A stretch of 64,000 nt of DNA from G965230065 sp965230065 (lineage in GTDB: Bacteria; Bacteroidota; Bacteroidia; Cytophagales; Cyclobacteriaceae). Positions within the stretch are counted from its first letter, which is position 1, and every line of letters begins with the position of its first letter. Below the pieces are notes generated by a model. That model made no database searches and was not told where the DNA came from. It saw only the letters and a program-made list of their open reading frames with translations. The stretch spans positions 3,286,001 through 3,350,000 of the forward strand of contig OZ245942.1 of NCBI GenBank assembly GCA_965230065.1, given 5' to 3'. This document shows positions 26,445 to 35,373 of the stretch, piece after piece. The translations under genes were made by a program, and so were the position numbers.

Positions 26445-26816
26445 CTACCAAAACTTCGGTAGTTTGTCCCATCCATTCAAAGGGACTTCTACACTATCAG
26501 GAACAGGCTTATCAAAAAGTATAAGGCCTTGATTTGAATATCCACTTGGTACTTCAACTAGGTATCTTTCTCGTTCCTTTATTTTATTTCGGTAACTTCC
26601 AAGTGGTATGTGCTGTTCATACTTGTTTCCGTAAAACTGATATTCATATTTTGCCATGATACCTCCTTTAGCTGGCTTATAAATATCTAAAACTTTTCCA
26701 ACAGTATATTTCTGGGGTAGTGTGCCTAACCATCTGCCATGTATGATTAATAAAATACTTCCGAGAATCAATATAAGGAATATTAAAGCTGATATAGATT
26801 TTTTTATGCCTTGCAT
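26445..26816 (-). CDS. Small membrane-anchored hypothetical protein
   Basis: A 123-residue protein with one N-terminal membrane helix (SALIFLILILGSILLIIHG) and a beta-rich soluble part (VGKVLDIYKPAKGG, YEYQFYGNKYEQHIPLG, YLVEVPSGYSNQGLILFD). The pattern is reminiscent of DUF3592-like domains (small SH3-like folds after a TM), but I cannot name the family firmly. It is downstream of batA on the same strand with a 52-base gap. Confidence 0.65.
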   Translation of the reverse strand: MQGIKKSISALIFLILILGSILLIIHGRWLGTLPQKYTVGKVLDIYKPAKGGIMAKYEYQFYGNKYEQHIPLGSYRNKIKERERYLVEVPSGYSNQGLILFDKPVPDSVEVPLNGWDKLPKFW

Positions 26817-26868
26817 TTTGGTGGAAGAATATGTACTACATTGACGAAACTCTAAATATTACTTTATT

Positions 26869-27927
26869 CTAATCCGCCAACACATTACTCAGAAAAGTAG
26901 ATTTGAGCAGCATCCATAGCAGGAAGAAGGCGATGGCCCAGCGGAGGTAGATATGGTAAAAATCGGTGGTGTCTTTGTAGCGGGTTTCTTTGATTTCAGC
27001 TTTTTCGTACTTGTCTATGAGTGCAAACACTTCTTGCAGGGCTTCGTTGTTGGATACGCGGTAAAATTCCCCTTCCCCAATGCGGGCAATTTCGCGGAGG
27101 GTGGTTTCATCCAAAGAATTATCTACATACCGGGTATTCCCAAAAAAGTCTTTACCAAAAGGCACCCGGCCTTCACGCCCAATGGCAATGGAGTACATTT
27201 TAATGCCATACGCATGCGCCAGTTCGGCGGCTGTAATCGGGTCAAGGTTTCCTGCTGTGTTGTCACCATCGCTCAGCAAAATCATTACTTTGGAGGCAGA
27301 GCGTTCCCCAGCCCCTTCGGCATCGCGCATGCGGTTGGTAGCCACAGCCAGCGCACTCCCAATGGCAGTGCCCCGGCTTTCAATCAGGCTAAAGTCAATT
27401 TCTTCAATGAAGTCATACAACAGCTCATAATCGGTAGTGAGGGGGGAAAGGGAATAGGCATCTCCGGAAAAAACCACCAGGCCAATGCGGTCTTGCATGC
27501 GCCCGCTGATGAAATCCCGGGCTACGTTTTTGGCGGCTTCCAGGCGGTTGGGCTCGAAATCTTCAATCCGCATCGATTCTGAAATATCCACCACCAGCAT
27601 AATGTCAATCCCTTCAGACCATTGTTCTACCTGCTCATTGGTACGTTGCGGACGAGCCAACGCTACAATCAGTAAGGCCAGGGTAAGCGAAATCAGGATG
27701 TGGGGAATGTAACGCAATAATACAGTAGGGTCCCACTGGGGTACATTTTTAGGAAAAGCAATGGCCAGTTTTTGCCGGCCCCTCAGCCCCCATAGCCACC
27801 GTATTAAAAAAATGATGGGGATCAGCAGCAACAAATACAAAAAGAGCGGATGCTGAAAGCTATATCCTTCAAAAGTAGTGGGTGAAAACCACGATGCTGA
27901 ATACCAATTTTCGTTAATGCTGGACAT
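26869..27927 (-). CDS. batA: BatA-type VWA domain membrane protein
   Basis: A 352-residue protein: two membrane helices near the N-terminus (FLYLLLLIPIIFLIRWLW and the segment around ILISLTLALLIVALA), a VWA domain with the MIDAS motif DISESMR (about residues 113-119) and a later SDGDNTA, and a C-terminal membrane helix (YLRWAIAFFLLWMLL). This is the BatA layout from Bacteroides aerotolerance loci. It is preceded by the DUF58 gene and its membrane partner. BatB, BatC and BatD do not follow. Confidence 0.88.
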   Translation of the reverse strand: MSSINENWYSASWFSPTTFEGYSFQHPLFLYLLLLIPIIFLIRWLWGLRGRQKLAIAFPKNVPQWDPTVLLRYIPHILISLTLALLIVALARPQRTNEQVEQWSEGIDIMLVVDISESMRIEDFEPNRLEAAKNVARDFISGRMQDRIGLVVFSGDAYSLSPLTTDYELLYDFIEEIDFSLIESRGTAIGSALAVATNRMRDAEGAGERSASKVMILLSDGDNTAGNLDPITAAELAHAYGIKMYSIAIGREGRVPFGKDFFGNTRYVDNSLDETTLREIARIGEGEFYRVSNNEALQEVFALIDKYEKAEIKETRYKDTTDFYHIYLRWAIAFFLLWMLLKSTFLSNVLAD

Positions 27928-27935
27928 GACTTTTA

Positions 27936-27965
27936 AAATCCTAAATCCTAATTTCTAAATCCTAA
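27936..27965. repeat. Short AAATCCTAA repeats
   Basis: Three exact copies of AAATCCTAA at 27936, 27943 and 27957 in the gap between batA and the upstream membrane gene. They are low-complexity and AT-rich, similar in style to the repeat at 14141. Confidence 0.6.
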
Positions 27966-28015
27966 TCTAAAGGCCGAAGCGATAAACTCAAAACTTTAAA
28001 CCCCAAACTCAATAC

Positions 28016-28930
28016 TCATCCCTTCTTAATCGCCTCTACCTTATGGTGGTAGCGTTGGTTGGAAAAGGTTTGCAGTTTTTCAAAATAACCTACGACTTCT
28101 CCGTTTTGCATATTTCCATATATATTACGGTCGATGGCGCGTAAATCTTGTGTTACGGCTTCGGCCGAGGGTAGTTTTAAAATTTCTTTGGTGGTCATTT
28201 TCATATAAGGCTGGCCTTCCAGCTTTTCCATATATTTTTTCCACGCAATCAATACTTTTTCGGTACGTCTTCGGTCAGGTGCAGTACGCAATGCTTCCAG
28301 TTCTTTTGAAAAACTTTCCTGGAATTGCTGGTATGCTTTCTGTAGTCTATACAATCGCCAGCGCTTTTGAATGGTTTTGCCAAAGAAAATATAAACCAGC
28401 ACTACAACGAGCAAAAAAGCACCAATGCCCACCAACAAATAGGGATAGTTAAAAGCCAGCTCAATGGAGCGATAAGCCACGTTTTCTTTCACATTTACAG
28501 TGTCGGGCACTTCGGGTAGTAATTCTTTTAAATAAACCGAGTCGGGCCGGGCATAAATGGCTGTGCTGTCCCCGTTTTCTATCACATATACCGGCAAAGC
28601 CAGGCGTTGTACCAGGTCAAGCTCAAAAGTGGTAAGTTGGTACACCACACTGTCAAAGCTGAGCAGGCTGTCAGAGCGGGTGGGGGCAAATGTCCTGTCT
28701 ATGTACTCAAAAGGCAAATAATCATCCTCTTCCCCGGGAAACACCACCTCAAAACCACGGGGGTATTGAAAAGTAAGGGTATAGGTAATGGGTTCTCCAA
28801 TCTTCAAACTGTCGGCCTGAAAAGTACCTTTCGGCTTCAGTTCCTGCGCAAATGTGCCTGGCAATGTTGCCCAAAGCACAGCAATAACCAAAAGAAAGGA
28901 TGTGAAAATTTTTTGCATTGGTAAATTCAT
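28016..28930 (-). CDS. Membrane protein of the Bat-like operon (DUF4381-like)
   Basis: A 304-residue protein with signal peptide (SFLLVIAVLWATLPGTFAQ), a periplasmic beta-sandwich half beginning KPKGTFQADSLKIGEPITYTL (BatD-like N-terminal pattern), a central membrane helix (YLLVGIGAFLLVVVLVYIFFG, about 170-190) and a cytoplasmic helical half. A protein of this layout regularly sits between DUF58 and BatA genes in Bacteroidota. The start at 28930 is chosen; longer in-frame starts would overlap the DUF58 gene and spoil the signal peptide. The family name is tentative. Confidence 0.75.
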   Translation of the reverse strand: MNLPMQKIFTSFLLVIAVLWATLPGTFAQELKPKGTFQADSLKIGEPITYTLTFQYPRGFEVVFPGEEDDYLPFEYIDRTFAPTRSDSLLSFDSVVYQLTTFELDLVQRLALPVYVIENGDSTAIYARPDSVYLKELLPEVPDTVNVKENVAYRSIELAFNYPYLLVGIGAFLLVVVLVYIFFGKTIQKRWRLYRLQKAYQQFQESFSKELEALRTAPDRRRTEKVLIAWKKYMEKLEGQPYMKMTTKEILKLPSAEAVTQDLRAIDRNIYGNMQNGEVVGYFEKLQTFSNQRYHHKVEAIKKG

Positions 28931-28943
28931 ACTTTGTGTTGGG

Positions 28944-29843
28944 TCATGCACTTTTTCTGCCCCTGCGCAGGTTTCTGATTTTAAACAATTCAATGAGCTT
29001 GGGCACGTAATCATCACTGGTGTCAATAGAAAGGTAATTGGCTTGTTGCTTCCGGCAAAATTCTTCCAGGGCAGCTTTATTATTCGCATACGTATTTTTT
29101 ACCCTTTTCCTGAAAGAAAGTGAAGAAGAGTTAACCCATTTGGTTTTGCCACTTTCTTTGTCATATACGGGCAAAATGCCCAGGTCGGGCATGCGGGTTT
29201 CCCGTTTATCAGAAAGGTGGATGACTACCAGATCATGTTTGCGGGCCAGGGCTTTGAGGTTGTGGATATAATCCTCGTCAATAAAATCGGAAATTAAAAT
29301 GACCATACTCCGCCGCCGCACAATATTAATCAGGTAGCGTATACCGGCATTCAGATCTGTTTTTCGGGAAGTAGGTTCCAGTTCATACATGCCGGAAAGG
29401 ATATGGTAAGCGTGCCGTTGCCCTTTGCCTGGCTTCACATACTTTTCTTTCTGGTCAGAAAAGCACAGCAGCCCCACCTGGCTGGCCTCTTTGATGGCGG
29501 CCAGGGTAAGCACGCCACATATTTCTTTGCCAATGTCTACCTTCTGATGCCCGGCATCCCCAATTTCCTGGGAGGCGCTTACATCCAGTAAAAAATATAC
29601 CACCTGTTCCCGCTCTTCTTTATAAGTTTTTACAAAAGTCCCATGCCCTTTGGCGCTGGCATTCCAGTCTATCGTGCGGATATCATCCCCATACTGGTAA
29701 GACCGCACATCGTCAAAGGTGATGCCCGACCCTTTGAATACAGAGTGGAAATCGCCCTGCATTTGGGTTGTAATGGCTTTGCGGATAAAAATTTCATATT
29801 TCCGCAGTTTCTTAATGAGTTTTCGATAAACACTTCGCTCCAT
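28944..29843 (-). CDS. DUF58 domain protein
   Basis: A 299-residue cytoplasmic protein with the DUF58 hallmark FKGSGITFDDVRSYQYGDDIRTIDWNASAK (about residues 36-65), followed by a VWA-like fold (FLLDVSASQEIG, about 88-99). DUF58 proteins work with MoxR AAA+ ATPases and Bat VWA proteins in envelope stress or protein activation. No moxR gene lies upstream here, which is atypical. A good promoter lies about 55-85 bases upstream. Confidence 0.9.
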   Translation of the reverse strand: MERSVYRKLIKKLRKYEIFIRKAITTQMQGDFHSVFKGSGITFDDVRSYQYGDDIRTIDWNASAKGHGTFVKTYKEEREQVVYFLLDVSASQEIGDAGHQKVDIGKEICGVLTLAAIKEASQVGLLCFSDQKEKYVKPGKGQRHAYHILSGMYELEPTSRKTDLNAGIRYLINIVRRRSMVILISDFIDEDYIHNLKALARKHDLVVIHLSDKRETRMPDLGILPVYDKESGKTKWVNSSSLSFRKRVKNTYANNKAALEEFCRKQQANYLSIDTSDDYVPKLIELFKIRNLRRGRKSA

Positions 29844-29895
29844 AATGAAAAAGGTAGAACGATAAATTTCCGGTTTAAATATTTCGTTCCACGTT

Positions 29896-29928
29896 CAAAT
29901 TTACAGTTATCTGTGGCAGTTCCCCAAA
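29896..29928 (-). promoter_or_regulatory. Bacteroidota-type promoter for the DUF58-batA operon
   Basis: On the minus strand, TTTG (29925-29928), then 21 bases, then TAAATTTG (29896-29903), matching the TTTG / TAnnTTTG consensus of the primary Bacteroidota sigma factor. The -7 box is about 53 bases before the DUF58 start. It is the best promoter match in the window. Confidence 0.55.
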
Positions 29929-29960
29929 AATCCATGAATAAATACGGGCGGCGCCATAAA

Positions 29961-30230
29961 TTACCTTTCTATGGTAAATTGCTCATATTCTTCTACCGGA
30001 GCGGTATCATAATGCACATATTGTACTTTGGCAAACCGTGGCCCTTGGCGGCACCATTCTAAAAACTCCTTCATTTTGGATTCGGGACCTTCCGCTCCTA
30101 TACATACCGATCCGTCTGGTTCATTGCGTACCCAGCCTTTAACGCCCAGTTTTTCAGCCGTTTCTTTGGTGCTTGCCCTGAAAAATACGCCTTGTACTTT
30201 GCCTGTTACCCGGATGTTGTAGTGTATCAT
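29961..30230 (-). CDS. acyP: Acylphosphatase
   Basis: An 89-residue protein of standard length with the catalytic Arg in GKVQGVFFRAST (about 18) and Asn in GWVRNEPDGSV (about 36). It hydrolyses acyl phosphates such as acetyl phosphate or carbamoyl phosphate. It lies between the serine hydrolase and DUF58 genes on the same strand, 45 bases after the former's 3' side. Confidence 0.95.
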   Translation of the reverse strand: MIHYNIRVTGKVQGVFFRASTKETAEKLGVKGWVRNEPDGSVCIGAEGPESKMKEFLEWCRQGPRFAKVQYVHYDTAPVEEYEQFTIER

Positions 30231-30275
30231 AATTTGACAGGTTTATTGCTAATTATCTCAAACACATAGTAAATG

Positions 30276-32156
30276 TTATGTCCATGTCATCATTGGGACT
30301 ACACCAAACAAAATCAAATAAGCAGTAACCATCAAGTGTAAACAGGATAGAATAATAGAAGGCCAGAAAATGATTTTATTTATTTTACGGTTTCTCAATT
30401 TATAAACAGTTATTACTGAACCCAACGAGCTTAATACAAATAATACAGATAAAACCATAAGGCTAATTGACCAAATACCGGGTTTTGATAACAAAATATC
30501 AATATGGTTGATACCCAATCGGGGCAAAATAATGAGAAGGATCACCGATATGGTAGCAAGGGTTGGAAATATGAAAGCATGAAATGCTTTCCTGTATTTT
30601 TTGCTGTTCATCAGAAAAAGAGTGAAAAGAATCAATACAAGAATGCAGCCTATCACCATGAAGATTATCCACAGCATTAATATTGAAAATTGACCAAATA
30701 CCCTTACACTTGAAATTGGTTTCAGTACGAGGTCGTGGGTATATAAAACCTCTCCAGCCAACGGGTCTGTTGCTTTTACCAAACCGATTTTATTGGTATT
30801 GTTAAACAAAAATGCGGAAGGTGACACAGGGTAATATTTTGTTCCTGCACCAGGCAAAATCCAGGACTTCGTTATATGATTATCAAAAACCTCGATTTTA
30901 TGAATATCAAAGATTAAATCCTGATAAAAGCGGTCCTGGCTTCTCGGATTGATGGCAACATAATAGCCTTCTGCAATATCAATTTCGCCAGCAAAGGCAG
31001 TCTTTGCGGTATTAGTTTCTAATAATGCTGTTTCATATTCTCTTATCAATGTGGAAATTTCAGACATTGCCTGACCGTTATTCGCATTCAACAATAATAC
31101 ATGGCCTACCCCACTTTTTGGTATATAAGCAAGTTCTGAAAGCCCCCCATCAATGACTCCTTCATGCCCATGATAAACGAATCCATTATTGGTACTGGTG
31201 AAACTGCCTAAACCATACCCTAGTGCTAAACCAGCTTTGGCTCCGGGGGTACTTTTTGGTTTTTCCATTCTTTTGATAGATTTTTCTTCAAGAAGCTTCA
31301 AAGTGTCAATACTTCCCCTGTTGAGCAAAAGTTGCAGCAGTTTTGCCATATCGCCGGGTGATGAATTGAGAGAGGCTGAAGGCCGGTACAGGCTGGGTTT
31401 GTAATCGATTTGCTTCATTGCCCAATTGAAGGTTGTCGCTCCCCATTCATGAAACAATTCATCATTAAAGAATGTAGTATTAGGCATTTTCAGGGGTTTG
31501 AAGAATGTCTCTTTAACATATTCTTCATATTCCTGGCCGGATATCTTTTCTACGATATAGGCTGCCACGGCGTATCCAGAATTGCAGTAAGCTTTGCGCG
31601 ATCCGGGCATCCAGCGTGATTTGCGTGAATGAGGGTGAAATTCAAGCGCTTTTTTCAATGTAATGGGAGTAGGGGTGTTATATGCAATTTCTGCCAAATG
31701 TATTTCATCCCATCCTGTGGTATGTTCTAATAAATGGACAATGCGCACCGGGTCAGTATCTTCCCAAGGATTTTTATATGCTACTTCAGGGACTATATCT
31801 TTAATTTTATCACTCAACTTCAATTTTCCTTCTTCTTGCAGTTTCAATATTGCCAGGGCAACAAACATTTTTGAAATGGAAGCGATTCTGAACATTGTGT
31901 TTGAATTTGCTGCTTGTTTAAGTGCAGCATTAGAGGTGCCAAGTCCTGTTACATCTATTTTCCCATCGGCATTTACCAAGGCGATACCTACACAAAGTCC
32001 ATCATATCGTTTGAGGACGTTCTCAATGTTTGATGTTAATATTTCAAATTTGTTATCAATTTCCGGATCACTTTTCAGGTTTTCTTTTACGCTACCCCAA
32101 CATATATTGAAAACTGATATTGTAAAAACCAGAAGGAAGGTATAGAAATTATTCAT
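30276..32156 (-). CDS. Class C beta-lactamase-like serine hydrolase with C-terminal membrane domain
   Basis: A 626-residue protein: N-terminal signal segment, beta-lactamase/DD-peptidase domain with SxxK (Ser93-Ile-Ser-Lys96 in FRIASISKMF) and a YxN equivalent YCNSGYA (about 190), and an HGHEG loop as the third motif. The C-terminal 130 residues hold about four membrane helices. Such Beta-lactamase-family (PF00144) proteins with membrane tails are usually peptidases or esterases rather than resistance enzymes. The IS982 copy lies 50 bases upstream, so its promoter may be disrupted or supplied by the element. Confidence 0.85.
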   Translation of the reverse strand: MNNFYTFLLVFTISVFNICWGSVKENLKSDPEIDNKFEILTSNIENVLKRYDGLCVGIALVNADGKIDVTGLGTSNAALKQAANSNTMFRIASISKMFVALAILKLQEEGKLKLSDKIKDIVPEVAYKNPWEDTDPVRIVHLLEHTTGWDEIHLAEIAYNTPTPITLKKALEFHPHSRKSRWMPGSRKAYCNSGYAVAAYIVEKISGQEYEEYVKETFFKPLKMPNTTFFNDELFHEWGATTFNWAMKQIDYKPSLYRPSASLNSSPGDMAKLLQLLLNRGSIDTLKLLEEKSIKRMEKPKSTPGAKAGLALGYGLGSFTSTNNGFVYHGHEGVIDGGLSELAYIPKSGVGHVLLLNANNGQAMSEISTLIREYETALLETNTAKTAFAGEIDIAEGYYVAINPRSQDRFYQDLIFDIHKIEVFDNHITKSWILPGAGTKYYPVSPSAFLFNNTNKIGLVKATDPLAGEVLYTHDLVLKPISSVRVFGQFSILMLWIIFMVIGCILVLILFTLFLMNSKKYRKAFHAFIFPTLATISVILLIILPRLGINHIDILLSKPGIWSISLMVLSVLFVLSSLGSVITVYKLRNRKINKIIFWPSIILSCLHLMVTAYLILFGVVPMMTWT

Positions 32157-32205
32157 TTATCAGGGAAGTTATAGGGAATGGGTGCGTAATAGTATTTTTT
32201 AATTA

Positions 32206-33134
32206 ATCTAAGTTGCTACTTATACCTGAATATATTTGATCAGGCTGTAAGCCATGATCGTTAAAAAGACTTTATACTGAAAACCTGCTATTGTCACGGC
32301 ATGCAGGTTTTTGGCAAACCGGGCCGTAATTTCACTAAACACGGTTTCTATCTTTTTCCGATTGTACTTTTTGGCAATAGCATCTATAAAACTATCCCCC
32401 CGCCGAGAGTTCTTCTTGCGCTGTGTAGCAAACTCAATATGTTCTTCTTGTTGATAAAAATCTTCCCATTGGTAATCGGTAAATCCACTGTCTTGCCAGA
32501 CAATACTACCTTTGGGTAGATCAAAGTCTAAGCGGGCTAAAGCTGAATGATCGCTGTAAGAGCCGGGTATAAAAGCTAGTTCTACGGGTAATCCCTCTTC
32601 ACTGAGTACTAAAGCCACTTTATAGCCATAGAAATATTCTCGCTTAGAGGTATTTTTACCCCGATAATCCTCTCCTTGCAGCATCCGGCAACGAGCGATA
32701 CGAATGTTGTGACAGACCCGTACTGGAAAGGTATCTAATAGATAACGTTGCCTAAAGTTGGTGACCTTAAAAGCCCACCCTAACAAACGGAAACAATATT
32801 CGGCTAACACGGCAATGCTATGTAATCGCCGATTAAAACGGGAAGAGCTTAACATCTTGGAGCAGTGATGGGAACGCATATAATGCAAGGCAGTGGTCCA
32901 GTTCCCCCCAAAATACCAAGCGGCTATTAAAGCAGTAGTTAGTATAAGCGCATCGTTTACACGGCGTTGTTGATCTTCTTGATGGCCAATAGCTTGAAGA
33001 ATATCGTCCAAAATCACGTATATTGCAATGGTGTTGTCGTTGAGCATAAAAATATATGTTTTGATGTGTGGTAACCTCAAAACTACTATATTCTGCAATA
33101 CGATAACACTTTTTCTCATAGGTAGCAACTTGAG
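32206..33134. mobile_element. IS982-family insertion sequence
   Basis: About 929 bases around the transposase gene. The ends carry inverted copies of AAGTTGCTAC (32210-32219 and 33122-33131), extended inward by a further TAT after one mismatch. TTAATTA flanks both sides (32199-32205 and 33135-33141), a plausible 7-bp target duplication, though AT-rich enough to be chance. The element sits between deoC and the serine hydrolase gene, directly upstream of both the hydrolase promoter region and the 3' side of deoC. Confidence 0.85.
32220..33047 (-). CDS. IS982 family transposase
   Basis: A 275-residue DDE transposase. The three acidic residues sit in family-typical context: Asp in LLDTFPVRVCHNIRIARC, Asp in WQDSGFTDYQWED, and Glu in KIETVFSEITARF followed by HAVTIAGFQYKVFLTI. 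The ATG at 33047 is preferred; an upstream in-frame ATG at 33128 lies inside the terminal repeat. The frame is intact, so the element may be active. Confidence 0.9.
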   Translation of the reverse strand: MLNDNTIAIYVILDDILQAIGHQEDQQRRVNDALILTTALIAAWYFGGNWTTALHYMRSHHCSKMLSSSRFNRRLHSIAVLAEYCFRLLGWAFKVTNFRQRYLLDTFPVRVCHNIRIARCRMLQGEDYRGKNTSKREYFYGYKVALVLSEEGLPVELAFIPGSYSDHSALARLDFDLPKGSIVWQDSGFTDYQWEDFYQQEEHIEFATQRKKNSRRGDSFIDAIAKKYNRKKIETVFSEITARFAKNLHAVTIAGFQYKVFLTIMAYSLIKYIQV

Positions 33135-33186
33135 TTAATTATATCACTACTTTTTCATTTATCATTGATACCTAACCAAAATTTCC

Positions 33187-33846
33187 TTACTGCTTAGCAG
33201 CAGCCTCCACAATCACCACTGCTGAGGAAGTGCCAATGCGGTCGGCCCCGGCTTCAATCATAGCAACGGCTTGCTCGTACGTTTTGATACCGCCCGAGGC
33301 TTTGATGCCTACATTGGAAGGCAAAATTTCACGCATCAGGCGGATGTGCTCCACTTGCGCACCTGCCGGGGCAAAGCCGGTAGAAGTTTTTACGAAATCG
33401 GTGCCCGCATCTTTACACAACAGGCTGGCTTTTTTTATTTCTTCTTCGGTCAGGTAAGCGGTTTCAATAATTACTTTCATCAGGGCATGGTGTTCGTGAA
33501 TGAGCGTGGCGCACTTGGCCAGTTCAATTTTTACCCAGGGCATGCCCGATTTAAAAGCGGAAATATTCATCACAATGTCCAGTTCATCCGCCCCATCATC
33601 CAGCGCTTTTTGTATTTCCACAATTTTGGTTTCTGTCATATTGTAACCCAGTGGAAAACCGATGGGCGCCACCACCTGCACATCAGCGCCGCCCAGGTCA
33701 CGCTTCGCTTTTTTTATCCAGAACGGTGGTACACACAGTCCGATGAATTGATGCTGTTTTGCTTCTTCAACCACCCGGTCTACATCCTGTGAAGTAAGGG
33801 TAGGAGATAAAACTGTATGCTCCAAAAAACGATGAATATTTTGCAT
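33187..33846 (-). CDS. deoC: Deoxyribose-phosphate aldolase
   Basis: A 219-residue class I aldolase that cleaves 2-deoxyribose 5-phosphate to glyceraldehyde 3-phosphate and acetaldehyde. The Schiff-base Lys is in DFVKTSTGFAPAGA (about 152), the assisting Lys in VGIKASGGIKT (about 183) and the Asp in DELDIVMNISAF (about 90). Length and motifs are complete. It appears to stand alone. Confidence 0.95.
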   Translation of the reverse strand: MQNIHRFLEHTVLSPTLTSQDVDRVVEEAKQHQFIGLCVPPFWIKKAKRDLGGADVQVVAPIGFPLGYNMTETKIVEIQKALDDGADELDIVMNISAFKSGMPWVKIELAKCATLIHEHHALMKVIIETAYLTEEEIKKASLLCKDAGTDFVKTSTGFAPAGAQVEHIRLMREILPSNVGIKASGGIKTYEQAVAMIEAGADRIGTSSAVVIVEAAAKQ

Positions 33847-34540
33847 GGCTTACCAGTAGATTAGGGTAATGAATACATCTGCAAATTTACTGGATTTTTT
33901 GGAATACGCAGAAGCGGAAAACATATTGAAAAAGTGCAATTTTTGAAAGCTCTATTTTTGAGACAGTTAAGTAAGAAATTTTCAGCTTATTTTTTTTAAT
34001 CATTTAATAAATACGCTACAATTTCCATATCAAAAATTGTTTGAAAGCGTATCGTTTTATCGTACTGTGCACAGGAGAAATTAAGTATGTTCATAAACAA
34101 AAATGATGAGGTTCTGCACGCTAAATTATAACTCATTTTTCTGGTAGGAATAATTATCAATTAAGACAAATTCCGTAACTATAATCTTGCATTTAGCTTG
34201 CGAAAAAAATCTTTACAAAAGTGATAACGGTTTGTCCGCTATTTCTAAAAGTCACTTTTATTTTTTGTGAAAATTTATAGTGGCATCGAACTGTGAAGTT
34301 TCGGTAAGTTTGTACGTGCTTCCATGCCTGGCTTGAGAAAAAATGAGTTGGTTTCCAGAGATTTTTTTTACTGCTTACTCTTTTAATTTTATCTCGGTCA
34401 ATCCGGATTTTAAAGGGGGCGCTTCAAAATGAGAACTCAAGATATTCCATCAGCATAATTTCATCTGAGCGAAGCTGTTTGTTGACTTGTATCAGCCAAG
34501 CCTGTAGCCATTGGCCAGCGTCATCACATAGTTGCTCGCT

Positions 34541-34586
34541 TTTGTCCGCCATTTCTTGTAGGGCTGTACAAGGAGTGGCGGACAAA
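34541..34586. repeat. Long hairpin with TTTGTCCGCC arms
   Basis: TTTGTCCGCCA at 34541-34551 pairs with 34576-34586; the stem continues through CTTGTA with two mismatches to give about 20 paired positions. A T-rich stretch follows on the plus strand. A third copy of the arm sequence, with one change, is at 34231. Confidence 0.7.
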
Positions 34587-34779
34587 TCTTTTTTTGTTTT
34601 TGCAGATTTTCGAGACAAATATTCAGTCAGCACTCTGTCGTAAAGTAAAAGCTTAAATAGGTAAACTAGTAGCTTGTGAAAACCGATAGTAGTAGCCATC
34701 ACTCCGACGGCATCAGTCGAGGTACAAGAAAGAATGGCTGATAGGTAAAACACTACCGAAGTCGATGTTTATAAAATTC

Positions 34780-35000
34780 ATTGGGTGGTGGGCACTGCTG
34801 TCCATCTGCTCGAGGCCACCACGATCCGGCTTTTACACAGGAAGCTACAAGTGCCCCTGCATGATAGACCCAGATACGATGCGATGACGCAGAGCAACCC
34901 ATGCCGAACTTCCTTGCCGAACATTCATGCTGGGCGCTCCACGCGGGGTTCTCTGCGAGTAACCCCGCTGAGACGGAGCCCGGTGCTATCCCCGACTTGT
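34780..35000. other. GC-rich structured patch of unknown nature
   Basis: Higher GC than its surroundings, with GTGGTGG near 34784 complementary to CCACCAC near 34816, a perfect 8-bp hairpin GCGGGGTT/AACCCCGC near 34953-34978, and a tandem TGCCGAAC pair near 34900 and 34915. No recognised protein in any frame. It is possibly part of an intron-like or other structured RNA; I could not match tmRNA, RNase P RNA or the domain V of a group II intron. Confidence 0.4.
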
Positions 35001-35373
35001 TTAAACAGCTCTACTTCACACGCAAGACAGCATGGTTAATTTGCCTCTCCAGCCTTTCATATTCGGACTTCGGTCTTCGGTCTTCTGACTCCCCCGCATC
35101 TTCCACAAATTTCCACTTTGCCCCTAATTGCCTGTGATTTCAAAAAGTTAAGCTTTTTTATTTTCGAATAATCCTGCCAAATTGGCGTTTTTGTTTACAA
35201 TACCAAAAAGAATGTCATGCAGCGCAACTAATAAATGCTATAAAAAGCACAGATGGAGAATAACATAAAATAACATAAAATAATATTCATTATCAAAATT
35301 TCATTAAATTGTACTTTTTTTAGTAATGCGTCAAAAAAATCGCTTAAAACGGTGATTTTTTTGTAAAAAAACG

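Larger units (their letters stand above)
33847..35373. other. Long gene-poor region before the dcw cluster
   Basis: About 1.5 kb without a convincing gene. 33847-34420 is AT-rich. TTTGTCCGC followed by T or C and ATTTCT occurs at 34231 and 34541. A long imperfect hairpin (34541-34586) follows, and a GC-rich structured patch spans 34780-35040. One minus-strand frame (34424-34753, 109 codons) has protein-like composition but matches nothing I know and contains the long hairpin. No tRNA is seen. It could be a degraded mobile element or a structured RNA. Confidence 0.5.

Noticed and set aside
27936..27965. AAATCCTAA copies considered as a CRISPR-like or iteron array.
   Set aside because: Only three short copies at uneven spacing and no cas or rep gene nearby.
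34424..34753. A 109-codon minus-strand frame before mraZ with protein-like composition.
   Set aside because: It matches no family I know, contains the long TTTGTCCGCC hairpin, and has no ribosome site or neighbour. It is described in the gene-poor region instead.
34785..35137. Two overlapping plus-strand frames in the GC-rich patch.
   Set aside because: They are Arg/Ser/Pro-rich, lack domain features and follow the hairpins, so they are probably by-products of structured DNA.
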